Positions 8,969 to 17,751 of a stretch of 64,000 nt of DNA are shown piece after piece. The position numbers were made by a program, and so were the translations under genes. The stretch covers positions 375,001-439,000 of the forward strand of contig NZ_CP005083.1 of NCBI RefSeq assembly GCF_001563265.1, in the 5' to 3' direction. Origin of the DNA: Sphingobium sp. TKS (GTDB lineage Bacteria; Pseudomonadota; Alphaproteobacteria; Sphingomonadales; Sphingomonadaceae). A model generated the notes under the pieces. That model was not told the origin of the DNA. It worked only from the letters and a program-made list of their open reading frames with translations, and searched no databases. The first letter of the stretch is position 1. Each line of letters opens with the position of its first letter.

Positions 8969-9602
8969 CGGGACCTCCAAAGGTTGAAACGGTGGCAGCC
9001 GGCGGCTCGTACTGGGGCGCTGACGCGGCCGGCGCCCCGGGCATCATAGGCGCCGGTGCCATGGGATCCGGGTATCCGACCGGCGCCGCGGGCTGCGCCG
9101 TCATGGGCTGCTGCGGCTGTGCCGCGAGCATGGCCTGCTGCTCGAGCTGCTGAAGCTCCAGAGCCGATGCTTGCTTCGGCCGAGCAACGCCGGATGCATA
9201 GACCGCCTCCTTCAGCTTGTCGGTGATGTCGGGGACATTCTTCGTGAGAACGGCTTCCCCGACGAGCACGATCTCACCGCCCGAGCTTCGCCGCTCGAGC
9301 TCCTTGTCCAGCGATGCCATGAACTTGCGCATCTCCGCCTCGACTTGCGCCGGCGGAGAGGTGGAGCGCGCTTGTGCCTGGACATACTCGCCGACGATCG
9401 AGGACAGCCGCGCGGAAACGATCCGCTCCTGCTTGGGCGTGATCAGCGCCTTTGTGACCCACATCCCCCATATCAGGACACCAATGACCAGAAGGCCCGC
9501 GACGATCTGAACGGACGAGAAGCCCGCGAAAATTGCGCGCTTCGCTGCGGCCGCCGGTTGGGGCGCAGGGGACGGCAGGTCGAGCTCGGTCTGTTCAGCC
9601 AT
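8949..9602 (-). CDS. trbI: TrbI-like F-type conjugation protein
   Basis: The 217-aa product matches the F-type TrbI family (distinct from the VirB10-like IncP TrbI), an inner-membrane protein affecting pilus retraction. There is a short cytoplasmic N-terminus, one membrane span (VQIVAGLLVIGVLIWGMWVT, about residues 30-50), then a periplasmic helical region with the family-like stretch (LVGEAVLTKNVPDITDKLK). The C-terminal 60 residues are a Pro/Ala/Gln-rich low-complexity tail, longer than in F. It overlaps the genes on both sides. Confidence 0.8.
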   Translation of the reverse strand: MAEQTELDLPSPAPQPAAAAKRAIFAGFSSVQIVAGLLVIGVLIWGMWVTKALITPKQERIVSARLSSIVGEYVQAQARSTSPPAQVEAEMRKFMASLDKELERRSSGGEIVLVGEAVLTKNVPDITDKLKEAVYASGVARPKQASALELQQLEQQAMLAAQPQQPMTAQPAAPVGYPDPMAPAPMMPGAPAASAPQYEPPAATVSTFGGPDGSGGQ

Positions 9603-9954
9603 GATCAGCTTTTCCTTCGGGCAGGGCCGCAGGCACGATCTTCTCGCGGCGCAGAACGATCAGTCCGGCGGCAATCAGGAGATGTGCGGCGATGAAGATG
9701 TTCTTGAATGACGCGATGCGGTCAGGAGACGCGGCGACGTAGCGGGCCGTCAAATTGTTGAGCTGGTGCATGAGCCCATCGAGCGAGAAACCCCCGAGCG
9801 CCACGAAGAAGAGCGCGAACAGCCCCCAGGTCAGCAAGAGCGTCGATGCCGTGAAGCCGATCAAGTGCAGATAGAAATGGAGCAAGCTCCGCAGGGCGGG
9901 CTGTCGCCCGACCGCGATGTCCGCGCCATTCCTCCTGTGCGCTGCGGCATCCAT
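9595..9954 (-). CDS. Membrane protein of the tra operon, unknown function
   Basis: A 119-aa protein between traC and trbI, 3 bp after the traC stop and overlapping trbI by 8 bp. Two hydrophobic segments are clear: about residues 30-55 (LHLIGFTASTLLLTWGLFAL followed by FFVALGG) and 85-102 (NIFIAAHLLIAAGLIVL). The loop between them (LDGLMHQLNNLTARYVAASP) would face one side of the membrane. No family was recognised. Its position suggests an accessory inner-membrane subunit. The start at ATG 9954 is the only one that fits the spacing. Confidence 0.7.
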   Translation of the reverse strand: MDAAAHRRNGADIAVGRQPALRSLLHFYLHLIGFTASTLLLTWGLFALFFVALGGFSLDGLMHQLNNLTARYVAASPDRIASFKNIFIAAHLLIAAGLIVLRREKIVPAALPEGKADHG

Positions 9955-9957
9955 GGC

Positions 9958-12549
9958 CTACTCCGCCGCCTCGGCAACGTCGACTTGCTCGTGCGACGCC
10001 CACTTTTCCGGATTGCCGGGGAAGGCGACCCGTTCGATCGCCTCATCCATGCTTAGCCCTCGCGCGACCAGCGCCTCGATCGCCGCGTAGATAGCCGGGC
10101 TCGACGAATAGACGGTGGCCGAGAACGGATCGAGCACCAGCCTGCCGACGGCCAGGGTCTCGGGGCCCTTGATAAGGATGTCGGAATATTCGCGGCCGTT
10201 GATCTTCAAGGACCGCAGCAGCGCGTCGGTATAGTCGTCCATCTCAAAGCGGTCGTGCTTCTTGAAGTCCGCGATTGTCTCGGGCTTCTGCTGGAGAATG
10301 ACGAACCAGTCGGAGTTCTCCAGCGCCGCGACGGACCCGGCCGACTTATAGTAATCGTTCAGGGACTGCGTCGCCGTCACCAGCGCCGCGCCATATTTCC
10401 GGCAGGTGCGAGCATAGGTCTCGATGAAATCGGCCATCGCACCGCCGCGCAGCATCTGCCACGCTTCATCCAGAAGCAGCGCCTTCGGGACCGAACGATC
10501 GACTTTGCGCATCATCTGCTGCGACATGAACATGATCGCGGTCAGCACGACGCTGCGCAGTTCCTCGCGGGATGAAAGGTCGGAGAGCTCGAACACCGTG
10601 AGCTGCGCCGACAGTTCGAACGATACCTCGCCCTGGAAAAATCGCCCGTACGTCCCTGCCGACGAAAAGGGGCGCATGGCGATGCCAAGATCCATGGCAA
10701 GGCCATTTCCGGTGGCTTCGAGCGCAGCGATCACGTCGTCGATCGAGCCCTGGCGTCCCTTTTCGCTCCAGACGCTGTTAACGGCCCCGTCGATGAGGCC
10801 ACGCTCGGTATCGTTCAGCCGGTCGATGTGGCGCGACATCTGGTTCACGATGGCTTTGAGCATCGCCATGCAGTCGAGCAGGTAATCCTCGTCGCTGCGG
10901 GCCAGCTCCTCATCGATCATGCTGAAGGGGTTGAGGCAGAAGCCGGACGACATCGTAAATTCGACGAACGCGCCGCCCTGGAGCTTGGCGGAGTGCTCGA
11001 AGGAGCGACCGTCGTCGATCACGACGACGCGCGCGCCGGCACCGCAAAGGGAGGCACAGAGCTCCTGCAGCGTCACGGATTTGCCCGACCCCGATTTGCC
11101 GAAGACGGCGACATTGTGGTTGCCCGCCGCATTCTCGAACGGACTCCAGAAGAAGGGTTGTCCACGCCGACCGATGAGCATGAGATGCGGCACCTGGCCG
11201 CCGAGATACTCGCCCTGGATCGGGGCCAGGTTCGCCGCCGTTGTCGTGAGCAATGTGCGCATCCGCTTCATGCGCTCGAGGTCGCGTGCAAGCCCGTTCG
11301 CCATTGTCATGGGCATGGCGCACAAAAGGCCCATCACCTGCAGGTACCGATCGTCGAGCAGGTCCCAGCCCGCTGCGCGATAAACCGATTTGAGCACGCG
11401 TTCGTTGGCGTCCCCCCTGCCCTTCGGCGAGAAGGAGGTCACGCTGAAGAAGACACGCACCAGCTTGCGCCCCTGGCGCAGCTCGTCGTTGACGTAACGC
11501 CATTCCTGGCTTTGCTCGCGCAGCTGCGGCAGGAAGCGCGCCGACTTGGAGTCCGCAAGGCTCGTGGTGCGCATGAACTTGAAGCTCGCCTTGTTCGACG
11601 ATGCCAGCGGATCGGGGAACTCGACGCACAGATTTGTCGCGACCGGACATGGCATCCTGAGCTTGTCGGTGAACATGTCGCCAATGAGCCGGGCGACATC
11701 CCACGGCGCCCAGCGGCTCGGCAGGTTCCGGACCGAGAATGAGCGAACGTCGAAGACGTCCGGCAGAATCTCACCGATCTCGGGCGCCTCGTCCACCGTC
11801 GCCCCGGTTGGCCGAAATCGCTCGGTTCTGAGCAGCATGCGATCGGGCTCGATGTGAAGCTCCACATCCCGGCGCACCGCCTGGTCCGCAATCGGATCGA
11901 GCGGATTGTAGTTGACGACGTCCTCCCCCGCCGCAGTGGTCGGCGAGGTTATGTCGTCGATCCACCCGATGAGGTCGGTCGGATCCATCTTGCGGGCCGG
12001 CACATTGATCGATGCGAGGGCCGAGATCAGACCGTCCATCACCGCCACGATTTCCTCGACAGACACGCTCGAGGATTCCGGGGTCGAGTAGGAGATCGCC
12101 ACACGGTGGTTCCGCAGCGAGAATGGCGCATCCGCGGAGAGCGAGCGCCACACCCCGTCGGTCAGGAAGTCGATGCGGTGCTTCGCCATGCGCTCGTAGA
12201 CGCCGCGAGCCGAGTAGCGCGGAAGATACCAGCGCGAGAGACGCTCGGACACGCGCGGACTCATCCACTGGTGGAATTGCAGGCATCCCGGCGCGGGGAT
12301 CGCTTCGGAAAGGAACTGGGTGAGGATCTCCCCTGTCCGTTCGTCTGCACCGATCAAGGGAGCTGCCTCGATCACAAAGCCCCGCGACGCGCTGTTGTAG
12401 AACACGCCCGTCTTTGCGTCGAAGCTGCGATAAGGGAGCCAGTCGGCCAGCATGGGCACGCCAAGCTCCGGCCGATCCGCATCGGGACGCTGGCTGTCGC
12501 CGAGGATCCCTGAAAGAAGGCTCTCGAAGAAGCCGCCCTTCCCCGCCAT
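9958..12549 (-). CDS. traC: TraC, VirB4-like ATPase of the F-type secretion system
   Basis: The 863-aa product is TraC, the VirB4-class ATPase that powers pilus assembly at the inner membrane. ATG 12549 (MAGKGGFFESLLSGILG) is taken as start because it lies 1 bp from the traV stop; an ORF extension to 12681 lies wholly inside traV. The N-terminal TraC/VirB4 domain is followed by a P-loop (VFGKSGSGKS, about residue 480-487), and the Walker B box KALLLDEAWQML lies near residue 698. The motif ATQSLNDYYKS fits the conserved sensor region. Length is typical. Confidence 0.95.
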   Translation of the reverse strand: MAGKGGFFESLLSGILGDSQRPDADRPELGVPMLADWLPYRSFDAKTGVFYNSASRGFVIEAAPLIGADERTGEILTQFLSEAIPAPGCLQFHQWMSPRVSERLSRWYLPRYSARGVYERMAKHRIDFLTDGVWRSLSADAPFSLRNHRVAISYSTPESSSVSVEEIVAVMDGLISALASINVPARKMDPTDLIGWIDDITSPTTAAGEDVVNYNPLDPIADQAVRRDVELHIEPDRMLLRTERFRPTGATVDEAPEIGEILPDVFDVRSFSVRNLPSRWAPWDVARLIGDMFTDKLRMPCPVATNLCVEFPDPLASSNKASFKFMRTTSLADSKSARFLPQLREQSQEWRYVNDELRQGRKLVRVFFSVTSFSPKGRGDANERVLKSVYRAAGWDLLDDRYLQVMGLLCAMPMTMANGLARDLERMKRMRTLLTTTAANLAPIQGEYLGGQVPHLMLIGRRGQPFFWSPFENAAGNHNVAVFGKSGSGKSVTLQELCASLCGAGARVVVIDDGRSFEHSAKLQGGAFVEFTMSSGFCLNPFSMIDEELARSDEDYLLDCMAMLKAIVNQMSRHIDRLNDTERGLIDGAVNSVWSEKGRQGSIDDVIAALEATGNGLAMDLGIAMRPFSSAGTYGRFFQGEVSFELSAQLTVFELSDLSSREELRSVVLTAIMFMSQQMMRKVDRSVPKALLLDEAWQMLRGGAMADFIETYARTCRKYGAALVTATQSLNDYYKSAGSVAALENSDWFVILQQKPETIADFKKHDRFEMDDYTDALLRSLKINGREYSDILIKGPETLAVGRLVLDPFSATVYSSSPAIYAAIEALVARGLSMDEAIERVAFPGNPEKWASHEQVDVAEAAE

Positions 12550-12550
12550 C

Positions 12551-13531
12551 TCAATGATCCTCCGGCACTGAGGCGGGGAAGTCCGCGGCGCGAACGGTCG
12601 GCGCAGATAGGTTCGGCTTCGAGGCGACGGGAGTGCCATCAGCGGCGGCATCACGCGCATCCTTCGCAGCGGACCCGGCAATCTGCCGATAGGCGGGATC
12701 GCTTTTCACCCGTTCGACGGCCTTTTCGCCCGCCGCAGAGATCGTCGTCGGCGGCGCCGCAGAAGCCGCCGGCTCCCTCGCATGGCCGCCCGCCGGCGCC
12801 CCAGAGGGGGACAAGGGCGCCGGCGAGGCGGTTACGGATGGTGCGTGGGCAACACCATCCGCGGGGGCTGCGGCTGCTGGGCTTTTTTGCTTTTGCGCGA
12901 GCCGCGCGGCGACATCCGCCTTGATTGTCTCGAGCGGGTCGCCTCTCCTCGCACGCGCGGCAGCGACGGCATCGGGATCCGGCGCAGCAGGATCCCCAAC
13001 ACCAGGCGACCCACCCGGCGGGTCGACGCGGTCGACGGCATCGGCCAGACTCTCCGGGACCCCTAGCGCGTAGTCCAGACGCGCATTGGATGGGACGGTC
13101 TGCGCAAGGCTCTGCTGCCATTCACCGCTCGCGACGACCGCATGTATGGCGCTTTTCTCATGCAGGCGGCCGCGCTCGTCGATGTAGGGCTGGAAGACGA
13201 TCCTGAGCACCTTCTCGCGCGTCCGGGCTGGATCGGCGGGGACAGTGGCGGCGGTCCGCCTCGATGAGCCAAGACGGCTCCGATCCCTGGTGGAACGCGG
13301 GGCAGCGTCAGCCGGAAGCGCGACCCCTTCAGCTGCATCTGCCGTAATCATGGCAAGCGCGCGGTCATCGATCGTTGCGCTCGGCGCGCAGACGCCATCA
13401 GGAGCAGCGCAGGAAAAGTCGCCGCGCACATTTCCGCCGAGCGCTGCGCAACCTCCAAGCGCAAGAGCGGTCGAAAGCAGCAGCGGCGCGCCGAGACGGC
13501 GCCAGGGGCTATGCAACGCAGCGTTTCTCAT
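12551..13531 (-). CDS. traV: TraV, outer-membrane lipoprotein of the F-type core complex
   Basis: The 326-aa product starts at ATG 13531 (MRNAALHSPWRRLG). A lipoprotein signal peptide ends in a lipobox (ALALGGCAALGGN), so the mature protein is lipid-anchored, as expected for TraV, the VirB7-like partner of the TraK secretin. A family cysteine motif (GDFSCAAPDGVCAPS) follows directly. It is longer than F TraV (about 170 aa) because of an Ala/Pro-rich C-terminal half that is low complexity and shows no domain. It overlaps dsbC by 4 bp and is followed by traC after 1 bp. Confidence 0.85.
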   Translation of the reverse strand: MRNAALHSPWRRLGAPLLLSTALALGGCAALGGNVRGDFSCAAPDGVCAPSATIDDRALAMITADAAEGVALPADAAPRSTRDRSRLGSSRRTAATVPADPARTREKVLRIVFQPYIDERGRLHEKSAIHAVVASGEWQQSLAQTVPSNARLDYALGVPESLADAVDRVDPPGGSPGVGDPAAPDPDAVAAARARRGDPLETIKADVAARLAQKQKSPAAAAPADGVAHAPSVTASPAPLSPSGAPAGGHAREPAASAAPPTTISAAGEKAVERVKSDPAYRQIAGSAAKDARDAAADGTPVASKPNLSAPTVRAADFPASVPEDH

Positions 13532-14400
13532 GACCGCGCCTCCCGAAGCCATGCTTCAAGGAAAGCCCGGGGGCGATATCCTTCGATCATCGCGCCATCG
13601 CTACGCACGATGACGGGAGTGCCATTGAGGCCGTTCCGCTGCGCGAAGGCCTCGTTCGCATCGAGGCCGGCCGTGTTGCACGAAGCCTCGCCCTTTATCG
13701 GCTGCCCGGCATAGGCGGCATGGAGCGCAGCCTCGCGGTTCTTGGCGCAGTAAACCCGGTCGGCGAGATCCCGGCTTCCCAGCACCGAGATCGGCCGCTC
13801 GACCACGCGCACGTTCATGTCCTTGAGAACGCCAGTCAGCGCCCGGCAATAGCCGCAGCGAAAATCCGAAAAGACCGTGACGGTCGGGCCCGCCGGATTC
13901 CCCCAGACGATCGCGCCATCCTTCGGCAGGCTCGAGAGCGAAAGCGTTCGCGCCTTGGCGGGACTTGCCGGCCGCTCGAGCCGTGCAGGTGCTGCCGCCA
14001 GCTGCTGGCCCGCCTCCTCCTCGCCGCCGGCGGCAAGCGCGTTTGCCCGCGCGGAGGAGCCGACCAGCATGTCGGGGTTCATCTCGAGCAGGCGCGCCGC
14101 CGTTATGTCCTGACGGGTCTGCATGTCATAGACGCGCCCGATCACCAGATAGCGGGCGCTGGTGTCGACATAGAATAGGTTCTCGCCCGCGGTGATCTCG
14201 CACAGGCCCGCAATTTTGCCGCAGTCGATCGCACTCACGGCAGTCTTGGGTAACCGCGCCTTCAGGAGCGCCTGCACCTGGCTTTCGGCGCTGCCCACAT
14301 CTGCGGCCAGCGCGATGCCCGCGACGCTCAGGGCCGCGCCGGTCGCAACCAGAAGGCGCGATCGCCGAGTGAGCGAGCGGACACGATCAATTGCGGACAT
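13528..14400 (-). CDS. dsbC: DsbC-like periplasmic thiol:disulfide interchange protein
   Basis: The 290-aa product has a signal peptide or anchor (LLVATGAALSVAGIALAADV), an N-terminal DsbC dimerisation-like domain (about residues 35-110) and a C-terminal thioredoxin-like domain with active site CGYC at about residues 182-185 and a cis-proline region (NGLNGTPVIV). DsbC family members isomerise disulfides. Many F-type clusters of this kind carry one, and the cysteine-rich TraU, TraN and TraH of this operon are plausible clients. An Ala/Glu-rich linker (about residues 118-160) separates the domains. ATG 14400 overlaps the end of traB; the longer start at 14430 is less likely. Confidence 0.88.
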   Translation of the reverse strand: MSAIDRVRSLTRRSRLLVATGAALSVAGIALAADVGSAESQVQALLKARLPKTAVSAIDCGKIAGLCEITAGENLFYVDTSARYLVIGRVYDMQTRQDITAARLLEMNPDMLVGSSARANALAAGGEEEAGQQLAAAPARLERPASPAKARTLSLSSLPKDGAIVWGNPAGPTVTVFSDFRCGYCRALTGVLKDMNVRVVERPISVLGSRDLADRVYCAKNREAALHAAYAGQPIKGEASCNTAGLDANEAFAQRNGLNGTPVIVRSDGAMIEGYRPRAFLEAWLREARS

Positions 14401-15712
14401 AGACACCCTCCAAGAAAACAATTTCGACATCGATCCCGGTCGGCATTTCGATCACCGGCTGATATTGCTCGGCGCGCTCGATCAGATATTTCGACACCAT
14501 GTCGCCCGACTGCGCGACGCCTTCGCCAAAGCCGCCTTCGAGGATTTCGCCCGTCGAAAGCTTGTCGCGCTGCCCGTTCGTGGTGATGTTCGTTCCCTGG
14601 AACACGCTGTTGGCATTCGCGGAGAAGCCGCGGCCGAAGCCGCCGGCGAGCCCGGCCAGGAACGCCTGGGTGACGAGCGAGCCCTCGCGGGACACCACCC
14701 TTCCCCGCACGCCGGTCTTGCCGCCGAAGGCAATGAATCCCTTCACCTCCGACACGGCGTAGCGGCCGCCCGGCTGCGGGCAGGTCATCTTTTGCAGCTT
14801 GACGTAGACTTTCTCGCTCGAAAGATCGCCGCGCGCCGCGCCGTTGATGAGACAGCCTTCGATCTTGGTCGTAAGCAGCCGGCCGTTCTGATAGACCGAA
14901 CGCGCGGGCCCCGTAACGCGGAGCACCACCGGAAGCGGGTCGGTCTGGCTGTTCACGCCGGCGCTCGCGTCGACGCCGACGATCACCTTCGCCCTCGCGA
15001 AGCTGTTCGGCGGCAAATAATTGACGCTGTCCGTGTAGGTGGTGTTGCCTTTGGCGACCCGCGTGGCGTTCCCCGTCTCCGCCGTGTTGAAGCTGACAAG
15101 CTTCACCTCGCTTGCGGTGCCCACCGGTCCGCGCGCCGCGGCGCCTGGGGCACCGTCGGGACGCTGGTAAGCCTGCGGTCCGTTCGGGCCGTAGAGCGCC
15201 GCCGGGCCGGGCGCGGGCGGCGTGGCGGCCGGGCGCGCATTGATCTGCCGCCGCAGCTGCTCGTTCTCGGCTTGATAGGCCGACAGCACGCGCTGGCCGT
15301 CGGCCTGCATTGCCTGGTTCTGGCCCTTGAGCGCCTCCACCTGGGCGGTCAGCATCTCCAGCCGGCGGTTCTGGCCGTCGATCGACTTCAACTGATTTTC
15401 GGTGGACTGGAAGCGGTTCTCCGAGAGCGCCATCCACTCCTGCTGCGAGAGATTGCGGTTCACCAGGTCCTTGGTCGAAACGGTGACCTCGCTCGTGCCG
15501 TCGTCGGCGAGCTTGTCGCCCTTCTCATCGCCGCTGAAGATCCAGAACGAGGAGAGGATCAGGCCGGCGCCCGCCACCCCGGCCAGCAGCAGGCGCTGCT
15601 TGCGGCGAACGGCTTCGTTCGCGGTGAGATCGCTGGCGACAGGAGATACGCCCTCGTCCGAAGCCCCATCAAGAGCGGGACGCTTGCGATTCAGGAAATC
15701 GAATAATGCCAT
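14387..15712 (-). CDS. traB: TraB, VirB10-like scaffold protein
   Basis: The 441-aa product is TraB, the VirB10-type protein that spans the periplasm and links the inner-membrane complex to the TraK/TraV outer-membrane ring. Visible parts are a cytoplasmic N-terminus, one membrane span (LLLAGVAGAGLILSSFWIF, about residues 41-60), a coiled-coil-like stretch (about residues 95-160, rich in Gln/Glu), a Pro-rich linker, and the TrbI/VirB10 domain (NYLPPNSFARAKVIVGVDAS through the GFGRGFSANANSVFQG region). Length is typical. The gene is 4 bp from traK. Confidence 0.93.
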   Translation of the reverse strand: MALFDFLNRKRPALDGASDEGVSPVASDLTANEAVRRKQRLLLAGVAGAGLILSSFWIFSGDEKGDKLADDGTSEVTVSTKDLVNRNLSQQEWMALSENRFQSTENQLKSIDGQNRRLEMLTAQVEALKGQNQAMQADGQRVLSAYQAENEQLRRQINARPAATPPAPGPAALYGPNGPQAYQRPDGAPGAAARGPVGTASEVKLVSFNTAETGNATRVAKGNTTYTDSVNYLPPNSFARAKVIVGVDASAGVNSQTDPLPVVLRVTGPARSVYQNGRLLTTKIEGCLINGAARGDLSSEKVYVKLQKMTCPQPGGRYAVSEVKGFIAFGGKTGVRGRVVSREGSLVTQAFLAGLAGGFGRGFSANANSVFQGTNITTNGQRDKLSTGEILEGGFGEGVAQSGDMVSKYLIERAEQYQPVIEMPTGIDVEIVFLEGVYVRN

Positions 15713-15716
15713 GTCC

Positions 15717-16517
15717 TCACCTTCCGTTCTGGGACACGAGGTAGGCGGTGGTGACCTTGCCCGGAGCGAGCTTGCTCTCGGCGATCGACACGGCCAGGGC
15801 GCTCGCTGGAGCGACCATCGCTTCGGTCAGCTCGACCTCTGACGGACCCTTGTTCTCGATGCGCAGGACCTTGCCGCTGAGCTCCGAACCGCGATATTCC
15901 GCGATCATCTGCACCTTGAGGGTGCCAACATAGACCGGCCGCAAGGCGCGCTGGCGCATCTCGTAGCCGTCGGCGACCGCATTCGAATACATCGCCTGCA
16001 CCAGCTCGACCGCGGCATCGTGGGTCCCGAGCCTCTCGGCCGGACCGTTCTCCGCTGCGCGTTCGTTTGCGATCGCCGGATTGGAGACGAAGACCTGGGC
16101 GGCCTGGTCGCCGCCGATCCGGCAGACGAACTTGTAGACATAGCCGCGCTTGCTCGTGGCGAAGAAGGAGAGCGCCGGGCGGGCAAATCCGTCGGGAACG
16201 GACAGGTAGATGTCGCCGCGGACCGGCTCGTTGACGACCGAGAAGTCATCGGTCGGATTGCCGGTGGAGATCTTGGAGACCGACGCGAACTCGTCTTCGA
16301 CCAGGCTGATACGCGTCAGGTCCTTGGCGGACGCCTGGCAGTCGACCTGGCTGCTGTCCGCCGCCATGATGGTCTGATCGGCCCAGGCGGGCTGCGCGCT
16401 CAGCAGAACGGCAATGCCTATCAGCGCAGCGCCCGTGCAACGGCTCAGATGACAGTTGACGCGCGAGAGGAAGGCGGTGCCCGCAGCGGCACTGCCGACG
16501 ACATAGACGGACATCAT
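15717..16517 (-). CDS. traK: TraK, secretin-like outer-membrane core protein
   Basis: The 266-aa product is TraK, the VirB9/secretin-like component of the outer-membrane core complex. The N-terminus (residues 1-47) is an unusually long signal region ending AQPAWADQ. The mature domain contains DLTRISLVEDEFASVSKI and ISTGNPTDDFSVVNE, and the C-terminal domain (RGSELSGKVLRIENKGPSEV) matches the TraK beta-sandwich. The double ATG at 16517/16514 overlaps the traE stop; either could be used, and a later start giving a shorter signal peptide is also possible. Confidence 0.9.
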   Translation of the reverse strand: MMSVYVVGSAAAGTAFLSRVNCHLSRCTGAALIGIAVLLSAQPAWADQTIMAADSSQVDCQASAKDLTRISLVEDEFASVSKISTGNPTDDFSVVNEPVRGDIYLSVPDGFARPALSFFATSKRGYVYKFVCRIGGDQAAQVFVSNPAIANERAAENGPAERLGTHDAAVELVQAMYSNAVADGYEMRQRALRPVYVGTLKVQMIAEYRGSELSGKVLRIENKGPSEVELTEAMVAPASALAVSIAESKLAPGKVTTAYLVSQNGR

Positions 16518-17080
16518 TGATCCTTCCCCTGCTCGGCCGTCACCATGCCGAAGCCGATCAGCTTCAGGGACAGGCCGGAATATTCCCAGTCGTACCGAAA
16601 GGTCCGCCGCTCGTTCGAGATGACCCGATTGCCGACGATCGTATGCAGACTGCCCGTCACCTCCGAGCGCAGCCCCTTCGTGTCGAGCTCCATCTTTTCG
16701 ATCGTGAAGAACTGCGAAATCGAAGATCCACGCTGTTCGTTCACGATCTTGAGCAGGTCCGCCTTGACCTTGCCCTGGGAGGCCGGCGCCGTGATATCGA
16801 GCACCGCGTTCATCCAGTATTCGAGGTTCTGCGGGCTGCGATTGAGGGTGAGCACCACCGTGTCGCGCGTGATCATCTCGAGATATTCGCGGCTGACCCC
16901 GGCGGAGCTTACCGTGACCGGCGATCGCAGGATCGGCTGCAGCACGATTTCGCGGTCCCGCGACACCGTGAAGATAAGCAGCAGGATCGTCAGTGCGCAG
17001 AGGCCGACGGCGACGATCGCGAGCAGATTCCGCTGCCGCAAGACCCGCTGGCTGTGCGAATGGCTGTAGGAAAGTTCCAT
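16514..17080 (-). CDS. traE: TraE, VirB5/VirB8-like inner-membrane assembly protein
   Basis: The 188-aa product is TraE, an inner-membrane protein of the F-type assembly platform with a VirB8-like role. A short N-terminal cytoplasmic tail precedes one membrane span (LLAIVAVGLCALTILLLIFT, about residues 19-38), and the remainder is periplasmic with the family-like motif VVLTLNRSPQNLEYWMN. The start at ATG 17080 lies 1 bp after the traL stop. Length matches F TraE (188 aa). Confidence 0.93.
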   Translation of the reverse strand: MELSYSHSHSQRVLRQRNLLAIVAVGLCALTILLLIFTVSRDREIVLQPILRSPVTVSSAGVSREYLEMITRDTVVLTLNRSPQNLEYWMNAVLDITAPASQGKVKADLLKIVNEQRGSSISQFFTIEKMELDTKGLRSEVTGSLHTIVGNRVISNERRTFRYDWEYSGLSLKLIGFGMVTAEQGKDQ

Positions 17081-17081
17081 A

Positions 17082-17372
17082 TCACCCCGCCATCAATCGA
17101 AGGTACGAGGGTGGCGTGGCTCTCAGACCGGTGAAGCCGGCCGGAAGAAACCAGTAGGCCAGATGGAGAAGCCATGACGTCGCCCGGCCTGCCTTCGCTT
17201 TTCTGAGACCCCACCAGCCCGCACCCGAAAGCAACATGCCGATGAGGATGTGCTGAGACAGAATCCCCCAGACGAAGGGGATGACCATCGCCAGGAACTC
17301 ATCCAGGGTCCACAGCCCGATCAGCTCGGGATCATCCAGATGAGTCGGGATGACGTACTTATCCGCCGCCAT
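17082..17372 (-). CDS. traL: TraL, small pilus assembly membrane protein
   Basis: The 96-aa product is TraL, a small inner-membrane protein (VirB3-like) required for pilus assembly. The conserved N-terminal motif for the family (YVIPTHLDDPELIGLWTLDE) is clear, followed by two hydrophobic segments (residues about 28-55 and 66-82). The gene lies 58 bp downstream of traA and 1 bp upstream of traE. Confidence 0.93.
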   Translation of the reverse strand: MAADKYVIPTHLDDPELIGLWTLDEFLAMVIPFVWGILSQHILIGMLLSGAGWWGLRKAKAGRATSWLLHLAYWFLPAGFTGLRATPPSYLRLMAG

Positions 17373-17430
17373 TGCACCACCCTCTCCTTGGGTCGGTCAA
17401 AGCTGCTACTTCGCCCGACCGCAGGAATGA

Positions 17431-17751
17431 TCAGATCGTCGCGGTGACCGTCGACGTGACGATGGGAATGCCCGTGCCGGCGCCGACGCCGACACCGACC
17501 GGGATGGCGATCTGGCCCATGGAGAAGCGACCGGAGGCGAGCGCGACGATGCCGCCCGCGAGCGAAAGCACCGTGATGATCTTGCCGCCCGAGCCCTCGA
17601 GGAAATCGGTGAACTTGTTGAGCGCCGTGTCGAAGGTCGTGTCGGCGCCGGCGAATGCCGGACCGGCGAACCAGAAGGAGGCGAACAGGAGGGCGGCGAT
17701 CACGACGATCGCCAACTCTGCGCGCCCGGTCTCTTTCAGGACTGACTGCAT
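17431..17751 (-). CDS. traA: TraA, F-type pilin precursor
   Basis: The 106-aa product is the likely conjugative pilin. A positively charged N-terminus and hydrophobic leader (ELAIVVIAALLFASFWFAGP) end in AFA, a plausible signal peptidase site before GADTTFDTALN. The mature part has two hydrophobic helices (KIITVLSLAGGIVALASG and IPVGVGVGAGTGIPIVTSTV) separated by a short polar loop, the architecture of F pilins. It is the first gene of the transfer operon, just downstream of the dyad-repeat region. Maturation may involve the S26 peptidase of this operon, which is an inference. Confidence 0.88.
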   Translation of the reverse strand: MQSVLKETGRAELAIVVIAALLFASFWFAGPAFAGADTTFDTALNKFTDFLEGSGGKIITVLSLAGGIVALASGRFSMGQIAIPVGVGVGAGTGIPIVTSTVTATI

